From an uncultured Collinsella sp. (GTDB lineage: Bacteria; Actinomycetota; Coriobacteriia; Coriobacteriales; Coriobacteriaceae), in contig CAAEDE010000022.1 of NCBI GenBank assembly GCA_900754525.1, positions 1-42,889 on the forward strand: DNA of 42,889 bases. Reading direction: 5' to 3'. Below are positions 31,648 to 39,734 of this stretch, piece after piece. The position numbers were made by a program, and so were the translations under genes. The notes below the pieces were generated by a model. It was not told the origin of the DNA, made no database searches, and saw only the letters and a list, made by a program, of their open reading frames with translations. The stretch's first letter is position 1. Each line of letters opens with the position of its first letter.

Positions 31648-33591
31648 CTAGAACGTTCCACCGCCGCCTCCGCCGACGCCGCCGCCTCCGCCGCCAGAGA
31701 AACCGCCGCCTCCGCCGCCGCCCGAGCTGTCGGAGCTCGACGCCAGCTCACGGATGCTCTCGTGATACACGTCATCGAACGAATCGAGCGGAGACTCGAT
31801 ACCGTAATGATGGTAGTACCACCAGTAGCAGGGATAATTGTCATAGAAGCCGTCGGCCTCGCGCACCTCGGGCGGCACGGCCTCGGCAAGCTGACGCAGC
31901 ACTTCCTTGGAAACACCCAGCGCCACGCCCATCACCAGCAGCTTGTTCCACAGCACTAGATCGCCGGGGACGGCTTCCTTTAGACGAGTGAAGTCCTCGA
32001 GCCAATGCTTAAGTGCCTTGCAGCGAGCCGCCACCTCGGCGCCCTCCGGCGTAAAGCGGCGGAACGTAAGGCCCACGCCGATACCCACCAGCACAATCGG
32101 CACCGAGATAACCGCGGCGGTAATGTTCGCCTGCGCGCCATCGGTAAAGAAGATGGATCCCACGGGAACAAAGGCAATCAGGATACCAAGAACCAGGCAA
32201 AACACCATTGCAACAATGCCGTCCGAGGCAACGTACTCGCTATCGGCCAGCTTGCCCTTAACGGTGTTCTGATAGTCCTCGAGCTTGTCGCCCACGGGTG
32301 TAGCGTGCTGCTTGACGTAGTGCTGCAGCTCGTCGAACGTGCGCGAGCGATCGCCGTTCTCGTCAGGCTTAGCACCGGCAAAGAAGACCTTGAGCACCAT
32401 GTGGTCAATGCCCTTGGCCGACTTCCAGCCCGCATCGCTCACCGTCACGCGATACGTCTGCTCTTCTTTTTCACGCCCCAACAGACCCTTCTTGGCCTTG
32501 GTCACGGTCGCCTGCTCCAGCTTGATCACACGGTCGTCGGTGAGCTTCATAAGCGTGGCGATATATGCCTGATCGGGCACCTCGTTCCAGCTCATGAGGG
32601 CCGAAAGCACGGCGGGATGGTCGGCCGAGGGCACATCGCGGAAATATTCGTCCTGGAAAAGCGGCTTGGGCTTGCGCTTGCGCAGCTTGAGCATAACGAT
32701 TGTGCCGGTAAAGGCCACCGCCGCAACAACACTTAGCACGGCAAGTGCATTGGCAATCATGCGAGCGTGAGCACGGCGGGCGTTAGCTTCGTCGGCCCAT
32801 TCCTTCTCTTCGCTCAGGATCGTTGACATGCGCTCTTCGCCCGAGGCGGTAAGCTGCGGCACCCAGTCGCTGGGGAAGGCGATGCGTGCCTCGGCGAATT
32901 CGCCCTGATGCACACAGGGAATGGTATAGGTGACCATGGGTTCGTCCGCATCGAGCGATACATCGCCCGTCAGCGGTCCGTGGCCCCATGCGCGGAAGTT
33001 ATCGCCCTTGACGGCCGCCGTCCCGGCAGCGGCATTTGCGAAGCGCACTTCCATCTCGACATCGTCGGAATCCGCAGACCAGCCGTCGCCCACGAACTTC
33101 CAGTAGAGCTCGGCGGTATCGGCCCAGTTCATAACCGCACCGGTCATGGTGTAGCTCACGTAATAGATCGCGCTGTCGCCGCTCTCGTGGGGGCTGAACA
33201 CCTTAATCCTTACGCCGTCACCGGTCTGCTCGACCGTGTAGACGCCAGAGTCGCCCTTGTTCGCGCTATCGACTTTGTTAAACGCGGTGTCCTCTTCCTC
33301 GACACTCAGCACGTCGACGCCCGCCGTGCCGCCCTGCTGGTTGGTGCCCGTATTGATCTCCCAAAACACGCCGTTGATGTCGTCGTCGAAATCAAACTGG
33401 CGTCCCTCGACAACGGTCAGCGATCCATCGGCTTCAACCGTGGCGCCGATATAGGTCTGGGTCATGGAGTAGCCGTCGGCGTGCGCGGCGACAGGCAGCA
33501 GCAACAACGCAAGCGTGACGAGCACGCAGACGGAAGCAAATCGCGCAAACAGGTGGCGCTGCCGGCTGACTTTGGCGGCGAGGGTGTTCAT
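31648..33591 (-). CDS. DUF2207 domain-containing membrane protein with poly-glycine tail
   Basis: This 647-residue protein belongs to a family of unknown function common in Actinobacteria and Firmicutes. It has a signal peptide (residues 1-38, cleavage after AHA), a beta-rich extracytoplasmic domain (about 40-275, starting YSMTQTYIGATVEADGSL), a transmembrane helix (about 279-302), and a basic stop-transfer KLRKRKPKP. A cytoplasmic region and two further membrane helices (about 460-515) follow. The end is a run of glycines (GGGGGGGFSGGGGGGVGGGGGGTF region, about 622-647). Start 33591 (MNTLAAKVSR) has AAAGGATG upstream; the longer frame to 33660 is unlikely. It is monocistronic. Confidence 0.9.
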   Translation of the reverse strand: MNTLAAKVSRQRHLFARFASVCVLVTLALLLLPVAAHADGYSMTQTYIGATVEADGSLTVVEGRQFDFDDDINGVFWEINTGTNQQGGTAGVDVLSVEEEDTAFNKVDSANKGDSGVYTVEQTGDGVRIKVFSPHESGDSAIYYVSYTMTGAVMNWADTAELYWKFVGDGWSADSDDVEMEVRFANAAAGTAAVKGDNFRAWGHGPLTGDVSLDADEPMVTYTIPCVHQGEFAEARIAFPSDWVPQLTASGEERMSTILSEEKEWADEANARRAHARMIANALAVLSVVAAVAFTGTIVMLKLRKRKPKPLFQDEYFRDVPSADHPAVLSALMSWNEVPDQAYIATLMKLTDDRVIKLEQATVTKAKKGLLGREKEEQTYRVTVSDAGWKSAKGIDHMVLKVFFAGAKPDENGDRSRTFDELQHYVKQHATPVGDKLEDYQNTVKGKLADSEYVASDGIVAMVFCLVLGILIAFVPVGSIFFTDGAQANITAAVISVPIVLVGIGVGLTFRRFTPEGAEVAARCKALKHWLEDFTRLKEAVPGDLVLWNKLLVMGVALGVSKEVLRQLAEAVPPEVREADGFYDNYPCYWWYYHHYGIESPLDSFDDVYHESIRELASSSDSSGGGGGGGFSGGGGGGVGGGGGGTF

Positions 33592-33713
33592 AGGCACATC
33601 CTTTGTCTGTAAAACCAACAGCGCCATTGTCCCACGTTTGCGGGTACGCATGACGAACATCTAGGCGACCGGAGCGCCAAACGGGATGAAAGTCACACCC
33701 GCACCCCAACAGC

Positions 33714-33755
33714 CAGTCATTGGGGACGTTCTTAAATGACCAGTCATTAGGGACA
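33714..33755. repeat. Copy of the dispersed GGGGACGT repeat
   Basis: CAGTCATTGGGGACGTTCTT is followed by AAATGACCAGTCATTAGGGACA, i.e. one full unit and the beginning of a second in direct orientation. It sits about 120 bp upstream of the DUF2207 start in a 516-bp gene-free stretch (33592-34107). Confidence 0.75.
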
Positions 33756-33934
33756 CCCTTGGCATGGCCTGCGCCGGCAATAGATACCACTTCATAGCTC
33801 CGTCACAGGTGTAGCGGCTTTGTGTGGGCGCGGCATGCGCTGATTGAGCCGTCAGCCGAGGGGCATAAAGCAGTTGAGCGAAAACGGTTTGCCCCTTTGC
33901 CGTTCGCTCGAGGATCATGTCCCCCTTTTCCGCG

Positions 33935-33970
33935 GAAACCCCGGCAGTTGCGAAGAGCTGCCGGGGTTTC
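33935..33970. terminator. Strong hairpin terminator in the spacer before gluQ
   Basis: The stem GAAACCCCGGCAG/CTGCCGGGGTTTC (33935-33947 with 33958-33970) is perfect over 13 bp and is followed by TGTCGTTT. No annotated gene on the plus strand precedes it, so it may end a short untranslated transcript from about 33760-33930. Confidence 0.7.
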
Positions 33971-34094
33971 TGTCGTTTGAGGGGTTGGGCTGGCGGGCGG
34001 CGATCGAGCTGTCGAGCCGGTGGTCCGGCACGCGCAACGCGCGGCCTCGGCAACTTGCAGGCCACAGCAGCGTCTCCCCCACCGCGCCCCGCGC

Positions 34095-34100
34095 TATACT
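34095..34100 (+). promoter_or_regulatory. -10 box of gluQ implying a leaderless message
   Basis: TATACT ends 7 bp before the ATG at 34108. Transcription would then begin at or within 1-2 bases of the start codon. No ribosome-binding site precedes the ATG, which agrees with leaderless translation. The -35 region is poor. Confidence 0.55.
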
Positions 34101-34107
34101 CGTCCGC

Positions 34108-35109
34108 ATGGATATCAACGCACGCAACATAGCAACACACGCCGCGGACGCACCGGCAACGGCAGCGCCCACCCCCGTCGTGGGCCGCTTCGCCCCGTCG
34201 CCCTCGGGCCGCATGCACCTGGGTAACGTGTTCAGCTGCCTGTGCGCGTGGCTTTCGGCCCGCAGCCAAGGCGGCAGCGTCGTGTTGCGCATCGAGGACC
34301 TAGACGATCGCTGCAAGCGCCCGGAACTTGCCGCTCAACTGATTGACGATCTAACCTGGCTGGGGCTCGAATGGGATGAAGGCCCCTACTACCAGCATTA
34401 TCGCCTGGACTTGTACGAGGACGCCCTACACCAGCTGCAAGACGCCGGCCTCACCTATCCCTGCTTTTGCACGCGCGCCGAACTCCACGCCGCGAGCGCA
34501 CCGCACGCGAGCGACGGCACGCCCATCTACCGTGGCGCCTGCCGAGGCCTTTCGGCCGAAGAGGTCGCCCGCCGCAGTGCCCTGCGCGCCCCGGCCACGC
34601 GCCTGCGCGTGCCCACCGTCGACGACCTCGCAGACGACGTGATCGAATTCGTGGACCGCACGTACGGAGCCCAATGCGAAGCACTCGCCACCGAGTGCGG
34701 CGACTTTTTGGTGCGCCGCAGCGACGGCGTTTTCGCCTACCAGCTAGCCGTGGTGGTCGACGACGCCGCCATGGGCGTCACCGAGGTCGTGCGCGGATGC
34801 GACCTGCTGGGCTCCACGCCGCGCCAAATCTACCTGCAGCATCTGCTGGGACTTCCCACGCCGCACTATGCGCACATTCCGCTGCTCATGTCGCCGGACG
34901 GCCGCCGCCTTTCCAAGCGCGACCGCGACCTGGACCTGGGCGAGCTCCGCACCCGCTTTGGCGCGCCCGAGGCACTGCTGGGCTGGCTCGCCGGGCAAAC
35001 GGGCATCGCGCCGGACACCACGCCGCGCACCGCCGAGCAGCTGGCCGAGCACTTTAGCTGGGATGTCATCCGCGCGCATCGGGAGAACATCACTGTAACG
35101 GTCGAGTAG
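34108..35109 (+). CDS. gluQ: Glutamyl-Q tRNA(Asp) synthetase (GluQ-RS)
   Basis: GluQ-RS is a truncated glutamyl-tRNA synthetase that attaches glutamate to queuosine in the anticodon of tRNA(Asp). The 333-residue protein has the class I signature as HLGN (37-40) in FAPSPSGRMHLGN, the glutamate-site RIEDLDDR (61-68), the zinc site C119-x-C121, Y141 and C145 (CFC, YRGAC), and RLSKRD (267-272) in place of KMSKS. No anticodon-binding domain follows, which separates it from GltX. The start is taken at the ATG 34108, although the frame is open further upstream, because a -10 box sits directly before it. The N-terminal 20 residues are Ala-rich. Confidence 0.92.
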   Translation: MDINARNIATHAADAPATAAPTPVVGRFAPSPSGRMHLGNVFSCLCAWLSARSQGGSVVLRIEDLDDRCKRPELAAQLIDDLTWLGLEWDEGPYYQHYRLDLYEDALHQLQDAGLTYPCFCTRAELHAASAPHASDGTPIYRGACRGLSAEEVARRSALRAPATRLRVPTVDDLADDVIEFVDRTYGAQCEALATECGDFLVRRSDGVFAYQLAVVVDDAAMGVTEVVRGCDLLGSTPRQIYLQHLLGLPTPHYAHIPLLMSPDGRRLSKRDRDLDLGELRTRFGAPEALLGWLAGQTGIAPDTTPRTAEQLAEHFSWDVIRAHRENITVTVE

Positions 35110-35124
35110 CCAGCCACCCCGCCC

Positions 35125-35850
35125 CTACGCAACATCCCAGGGCTGGAGTTCATCGCCCAGGCGAACGATGCAGTCGTAGAGCACGGTGTGGCGCTCGGCC
35201 GGGTTGGCATCCCGATGAAAATGCCCGTAGTACCAGCGCTTGTAGTCCAAGCGATCTTCCAGCTCATCGAAAAACGCCGTAAGTCGATCAACGCCGGGGC
35301 AATCCCAGCCGGGTGCCGGATAAAGCGTGGGCGAAAGCATGCGCGTGGAGCAGGTGTGGGTGACCACGTAGTCGACCTTCCAGTCCACGCTGTCGAGCTT
35401 TGTCCGTGCCTCCTCAAAGTTGCGCTCGTCCGGCAGCTCCTGTGGCCACCAGCTGGAATACGGAATGCGATATTCTTTGTCCACGCTCGTGGCGCCGCCC
35501 ATGGTAAAGATCGTTGAGCCGTCGAGCTCAAAGAGCTCGCCACGCGCCAGGCGCCGTATGGGAGAGGTGTCCGACAGGCGTTGCGTCAGCCCGCCGTACC
35601 ACAACTCCATGGGGCGCTCCGCCCAGTGATCGAAACGCTCGTGGTTGCCGTCGACGAACAGCACGGTATAGGGGCGCGACTCCAGCCAAGCGATATCGGC
35701 ACATTCCTCGGCAGAGAAATCCCACGGAAAGCCAAAGTCGCCCGCGATGATGAGATAGTCGTCACTCGTCAGACCATCCCCAAGATCCCAGTCGCGAAGC
35801 TTTTGCATGTCGACGCCGCCGTGAATATCGCCCGTCACATAGACCGTCAT
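35125..35850 (-). CDS. Calcineurin-like metallophosphoesterase
   Basis: This 241-residue cytoplasmic protein has the dinuclear-metal motifs D8-x-H10 (TGDIHG), GDFG (37-40), GNHE (68-71), a histidine in VTHTC (about 170) and GHFH (about 217). Such enzymes hydrolyse phosphoesters; the substrate is not predictable. Start 35850 (MTVYVTGDIHGG) is preceded by GGTGATC, a good anti-SD match. It is convergent with gluQ and probably cotranscribed with the small membrane protein gene upstream (25 bp gap). Confidence 0.9.
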   Translation of the reverse strand: MTVYVTGDIHGGVDMQKLRDWDLGDGLTSDDYLIIAGDFGFPWDFSAEECADIAWLESRPYTVLFVDGNHERFDHWAERPMELWYGGLTQRLSDTSPIRRLARGELFELDGSTIFTMGGATSVDKEYRIPYSSWWPQELPDERNFEEARTKLDSVDWKVDYVVTHTCSTRMLSPTLYPAPGWDCPGVDRLTAFFDELEDRLDYKRWYYGHFHRDANPAERHTVLYDCIVRLGDELQPWDVA

Positions 35851-35875
35851 CGGATCACCACTTCCCTGTAAGTCG

Positions 35876-36175
35876 CTAGCCCACATTCTTCACAATCACT
35901 AAGTCAACCGTTCCAGCCCTTCCATCCTTTGGGACCTGCCCCTCGCTCTTCCATCCAAACGGGTCAAACACCCAAAAAATCAGATCGAGCACGCCGCCGG
36001 TCATCATGGCGCCGGCAAGGGCCATGCAAACGTGCAGAGAACTGGCACTTCGGAGCACGTCAAATGGCCCCAGAACAGCCAGCAGCGCGACCGCTGCGCC
36101 GGCTACGCACAGCGCGAGGCACGGCCCCGCGTCCTTGACGCACTTCTTTGCAAGGTGCTTGGTGTTGTCACTCAT
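35876..36175 (-). CDS. Small hypothetical membrane protein, 99 residues
   Basis: Two hydrophobic helices are visible (about 17-37, CLALCVAGAAVALLAVLG; and about 46-70, LHVCMALAGAMMTGGVLDLIFW). They are flanked by a basic N-terminus (NTKHLAKKCVKD) and a polar C-terminus. I do not recognise a family. TAAGGAG lies about 10 bases before the ATG. It may form an operon with the downstream metallophosphoesterase. The base composition is slightly less GC-rich than the neighbours. Confidence 0.7.
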   Translation of the reverse strand: MSDNTKHLAKKCVKDAGPCLALCVAGAAVALLAVLGPFDVLRSASSLHVCMALAGAMMTGGVLDLIFWVFDPFGWKSEGQVPKDGRAGTVDLVIVKNVG

Positions 36176-36294
36176 CGATATCGAACTCCTTAGAGGGTCG
36201 CTACCTTAATTTGCGCCAACGCAGAATCAGTCGGCAAGTCAAGTCTCACATGCCGTGCGGACACGATTGCAGCACCCTCCTGTCAAAAGACAAC

Positions 36295-36328
36295 GCGTGC
36301 CGCAAGGTTCATGTCCCTTGCGGCACGC
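36295..36328 (-). terminator. Terminator of the ATPase gene
   Basis: A perfect 13-bp stem GCGTGCCGCAAGG/CCTTGCGGCACGC with an 8-nt loop is followed on the minus strand by GTTGTCTTTTG. It is 130 bp beyond the ATPase stop. The rest of 36176-36459 shows nothing recognisable. Confidence 0.75.
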
Positions 36329-36459
36329 GCCAAAAGTGATCAGCTTCCCTCCGTCTCCAACAGGTCAAGCGGCGGCGATTGTCGGAGAGGAAGACGCCAG
36401 CGGTGTCATGGGCCGCGGCGATGTCTCCAAGCATAGAAAACAGACGCGTCCCAAACGCC

Positions 36460-37755
36460 CTAAGCCCCAAGCCTACCCATTAAGAAATCGATTGCAGAAA
36501 CGATTTTGATGCCGTCAATGTCGGTCGGATGGCTTCCCCGGCGAACGACGATGATCTTCTCGTAACCGCCGGTAATCTTCTCGAGCGATCTGAGTTCAAA
36601 TGGACGCAGCTCGCGCTTACGCGTCGCCTCCTCGTCAATCGACTCTGTGACCTGAATAAACTTACGATCCGAGCCGTCGCCAATTGCAACGAAGTCGATT
36701 TCGGCATCTCGAAGATGACCCGTGAAGACTTGGTATCCGTCATAGACGAGACGATTGTAAACGGCATTCTCGAGAACACGCCCGCTGTCACTGCCGCGAT
36801 ACCCATCCAAGAAGGCTCGAAGCCCCAGATCCTCAATGTAGAACTTACCACCGGTCTTTAAAATGTCCCGACCCTTAATATCAAATCGGCGCGCGTGCGA
36901 AAAGATATAAGTCTCCTCAAGGGCGGCCACACAAGTGTCCACGACGCCGTGCGAGGATTTCACCCCGTTCTCTGCCAGCGTTCCAACGATCTTATTAATT
37001 GATGTCGGGTTTGAAATGTTATCAGCCAAGTAGGAAGTGACGCGGTCGAGTACACTCCTGCTCGTCACCGATCGCCTGCCCCGTCGAGCCTCTCGAGCCA
37101 AAATGTCACGCCCGACAATTGTCTGGTACGTGCTCCAGATGTAGTCTTTCATTTCCTGCTCTGGCAGCTTTGAGGCGGCGAGGAACGGCAGGCCTCCAAA
37201 CATCAAATAACGGTCGAGAAGATCGTCGAGCGCAACGATGTCCTCCTGCCCAAATACAGCGAGCCTGTTTGTGATATTGGTCGGACCGAGAAAGTCGACG
37301 TATTCCGAAAAAGTAAGTGGATGCATCCGAATCTCGACATACCTGCCCGAGATTAAGGTCGCAATCTCTGACGAGAGGAGAAAAGCATTCGAACCCGTGA
37401 CATATATATCGCAGTCCCGGTCGACACGAAGTGCGTTAATCGCCTTCTCCCATCCGGCAACCTCCTGGAGCTCGTCGAAGAAGAGATAGCACCTCTTACC
37501 AGCAGGCATTAGGCCGTCGACGTGGCGGTAAAGCTCTCGCCAATCACGCACGCCCTCCAGCTCAAACGACTCCATCTTAAAGGTCAAAAGACACTCGGAT
37601 GGAACGCCGTTATCCTCCAAATGTTTGCGCATCATGTCCAGAAGCGTCGATTTGCCACAACGGCGCATACCCGTTACGACCTTGATGACATCCGCGTCAC
37701 GAAAGGCGATCAACTTTTCGAGATATCGATTTCTGGGAACCATCCGTTTATCCAT
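36460..37755 (-). CDS. AAA+ ATP-binding protein of the AAA_14/DUF4143 type
   Basis: This 431-residue protein has Walker A GMRRCGKSTLL (29-39), Walker B YLFFDELQEV (90-99), a sensor-like YVTGSNAFLLSSE, and SGRYVEIRMHPLTFSEY, all typical of the family. The C-terminal DUF4143 part carries nuclease-like elements (GRVLENAVYNRLVYDGY, then AEIDFVAIGDGSDRKFIQV; the E-x-D-F-V and Q-V resemble a PD-(D/E)XK fold). Function is unknown; members are often accessory, multi-copy genes. Base composition is clearly lower in GC than the neighbours, a sign of transfer. Start 37755 (MDKRMVPRN) has GGGGCGAG upstream. The promoter is embedded in tandem inverted repeats. Confidence 0.9.
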   Translation of the reverse strand: MDKRMVPRNRYLEKLIAFRDADVIKVVTGMRRCGKSTLLDMMRKHLEDNGVPSECLLTFKMESFELEGVRDWRELYRHVDGLMPAGKRCYLFFDELQEVAGWEKAINALRVDRDCDIYVTGSNAFLLSSEIATLISGRYVEIRMHPLTFSEYVDFLGPTNITNRLAVFGQEDIVALDDLLDRYLMFGGLPFLAASKLPEQEMKDYIWSTYQTIVGRDILAREARRGRRSVTSRSVLDRVTSYLADNISNPTSINKIVGTLAENGVKSSHGVVDTCVAALEETYIFSHARRFDIKGRDILKTGGKFYIEDLGLRAFLDGYRGSDSGRVLENAVYNRLVYDGYQVFTGHLRDAEIDFVAIGDGSDRKFIQVTESIDEEATRKRELRPFELRSLEKITGGYEKIIVVRRGSHPTDIDGIKIVSAIDFLMGRLGA

Positions 37756-37770
37756 CGCTCGCCCCAATCT

Positions 37771-37843
37771 GCAAGTTTTTCTCACAGTATGACAAAAACT
37801 TGCGAATTCTGCAAGTTTTTGTCACTCAACGATAAGAACTTGC
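37771..37843 (-). promoter_or_regulatory. ATPase promoter inside a tandem array of inverted repeats
   Basis: Minus-strand promoter: TTGCAG (37809-37814), 17-bp spacer, CATACT (37786-37791). Four half-sites of AAAAACTTGC overlay it: 37771-37780 and 37811-37820 in one orientation, 37794-37803 and 37834-37843 in the other (last with one mismatch). The two palindromes are exactly 40 bp apart, and each has a 13-bp centre. The layout suggests cooperative repressor binding or a recombination/replication site. Confidence 0.75.
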
Positions 37844-38248
37844 ATATTCGTCCGTGGCCATTTGCAGTCGAATTCCGGCGAGGCCATGACAAGCAGCTTG
37901 CCACATGGCAGACACGGAGCCATGGCATGCACGGAATCTTGGAGGCAGAACTTCTCCCAGCAGCCTATAAAACGAAAACACACATAGATAGAGAGAAGCC
38001 CAGCAAGAACAACCGCGATGAATATCGAGCTCCCTTCTTTGGAAAGATGACAGGCATCCTGTTCCCGATGGCTTTATTTACCCCAAGTCTGCGGCCTCCG
38101 CGCATTAACGGAAGCAGATGTTCAGGGAATCGACCATCTCGCTTGCACGTCATTTGCTCAGTGAGACCAAAATAGCCCAAAGCACCCGATTCAAAACCGC
38201 CCCGGATGATTCCCCACTGCCACCCAAAAAACTCATCCAACATTAATC
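37844..38248. other. Gene-poor stretch of atypical composition
   Basis: About 400 bp between the ATPase promoter and the next promoter hold no convincing gene. The composition is lower in GC. A minus-strand open frame of 92 codons (37965-38243) begins MLDEFFGWQWGIIRGG and has no good ribosome site; it may be debris of an older gene. No similarity was recognised. Confidence 0.5.
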
Positions 38249-38276
38249 TTGGCTCAAGAATCGCTTAATCTATAAC
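38249..38276 (+). promoter_or_regulatory. Promoter of the DUF4342-two-component operon
   Basis: TTGGCT (38249-38254), a 16-bp spacer and TATAAC (38271-38276) lie about 115 bp before the ATG. The leader contains a hairpin CCGGGC/GCCCGG (38343-38359). Confidence 0.55.
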
Positions 38277-38389
38277 CTGCACTATAGAGTTCGACCAAGG
38301 GCGGAGCGGCGCAACGCAGGCCGCCGAACGCAACGCTCGCGCCCGGGCAGATCGCCCGGCGTCGCGCCCATCGAACGAAAGGACAGGTC

Positions 38390-38932
38390 ATGGACGACCT
38401 CGAAAAAGTTGAAACCATCCGCACCAAGTGCAACGTGAGCTACACCGATGCCAAAGCTACGCTCGACGCCGCCGACGGCAACGTTCTGGATGCCATCATT
38501 TGGCTCGAGTCGCAGGGCAAGACCCAGACCACGTCAGCGCACGCCGCCACCGAGTCTGAGCCGGTCGATGAGCCCTCGGCCGAGATGGTCGCCGCGCAGG
38601 CCGCCTACGAAAAGTCGAGCGAAAAGACCGACTTCTCCAAGAAGATGGACAGCGTGTGGGAGTACCTCAAAAAGCTCTTCCGTCTGAGTCTGGACACCAA
38701 GTTTATCGCCACGCGGCGCGATGCGATCATCCTCAACATTCCCATCCTGATCCCCATCGTCGCGCTGTTTGCCTGGGGCGCTACAATTTGGCTGATGCTG
38801 ATTGGCCTGTTCTTTGGCATGCGCTACCGCATCGACAGCGACGGCGACGTGCCCGGCAGCATCAACAACCTTATGAATCACGCCGCCGACGCCGCGGACG
38901 ACATCAAGCAAAATCTGAACGACGACAAGTAA
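38390..38932 (+). CDS. UBA-like and DUF4342 domain membrane protein
   Basis: This 180-residue protein has an N-terminal three-helix UBA/TS-N-like domain (about 1-45, VETIRTKCNVSYTDAKATLDAADGNVLDAIIWLE). An Ala/Glu-rich linker follows, then a DUF4342 region (SLDTKFIATRRDAIILNIPILI) with a transmembrane hairpin at about 112-140. The UBA-like fold in bacteria is seen in EF-Ts and in this family; here the role is unknown. AAAGGAC precedes the ATG. It leads an operon with a response regulator (19 bp gap) and histidine kinase, which suggests it modulates or is read out by that two-component system. Confidence 0.85.
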   Translation: MDDLEKVETIRTKCNVSYTDAKATLDAADGNVLDAIIWLESQGKTQTTSAHAATESEPVDEPSAEMVAAQAAYEKSSEKTDFSKKMDSVWEYLKKLFRLSLDTKFIATRRDAIILNIPILIPIVALFAWGATIWLMLIGLFFGMRYRIDSDGDVPGSINNLMNHAADAADDIKQNLNDDK

Positions 38933-38951
38933 TCGCAGACGGGGGGCACGC

Positions 38952-39734
38952 ATGGCACGGATCCTGATCGTAGAGGACGAGGAGAAAATCGTCCGCTTTG
39001 TGACGCTCGAGCTGGAGCACGAGGGCTACCAGGTGGAGCACGCCGCCGACGGCCGCACCGCCGTGGACCTGGCACTGGAGCGCGACTACGATCTGATTCT
39101 GCTCGATGTGCTGTTGCCGCAGCTCAACGGCATGGAGGTCCTGCGACGTGTCCGCAAGCACAAGGATGTGCCGGTGATTATGGTCACCGCGCGCGATGCC
39201 GTGATGGACAAGGTTGCCGGGCTCGATGCCGGCGCCGACGATTACCTGACCAAGCCGTTTGCGATTGAGGAGCTGTTCGCACGGATCCGCGTGGCGTTGA
39301 AGCGCTCGGAGGCTGTGCGGGCGGCTTCGGGCGTTGGCGGCGCCGGGGCCAGAGCGGGTATGGCGGGCGGCGCGGGTGTCGGCGCCGCTGCTGAGCCCCC
39401 AGCTGGCGGCTCAGCCCAAGCCGCCGTGCCCTCCCCCGCTACGCTCACCGTTGGCTCAGTCGTGCTCGATCCCGACCGCCGCGAAGTCACGGTCGGCGGC
39501 TCGCCCATCGCGCTCACGGCCCGCGAGTTCGACGTCCTCGCCCTGCTTATGGCGCATGCCGAGACCGTGCTCACGCGCGAGCGCATCGCGCACGAAGCGC
39601 TGGGCTACGAATACGTGGGCGACACCAACAACGTCGACGTGCACATCGCGCATCTGCGCGCCAAGATCGAAGACGCCGGTGATGCCCGCATCATCCAGAC
39701 CGTGCGCGGGGTGGGCTATGTCTGCCGTGCGTAA
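38952..39734 (+). CDS. Response regulator, OmpR/PhoB family, with long Gly/Ala linker
   Basis: The receiver domain (1-118) has E8-D9-E10, phospho-acceptor D52 (LLDVLLP), T79 (MVTA) and K101 (TKPF). The C-terminal winged helix (about 164-260) has LTAREFDVLALLM, NNVDVHIAHLRAKI and VRGVGYV. The linker between them (about 121-163) is unusually long and made of Gly, Ala and Pro, giving 260 residues against the usual 225-235. The gene overlaps the downstream kinase gene by 17 bp. GGGGGG-like purine bases precede the ATG. Confidence 0.94.
   Translation: MARILIVEDEEKIVRFVTLELEHEGYQVEHAADGRTAVDLALERDYDLILLDVLLPQLNGMEVLRRVRKHKDVPVIMVTARDAVMDKVAGLDAGADDYLTKPFAIEELFARIRVALKRSEAVRAASGVGGAGARAGMAGGAGVGAAAEPPAGGSAQAAVPSPATLTVGSVVLDPDRREVTVGGSPIALTAREFDVLALLMAHAETVLTRERIAHEALGYEYVGDTNNVDVHIAHLRAKIEDAGDARIIQTVRGVGYVCRA

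Noticed and set aside
33844..34107. 88-codon upstream extension of GluQ
   Set aside because: The extension crosses the 33935-33970 terminator and the -10 box and adds no known domain.
37965..38243. 92-codon minus-strand open frame as a gene
   Set aside because: There is no good ribosome site, no recognisable domain and atypical composition; noted only as possible debris.
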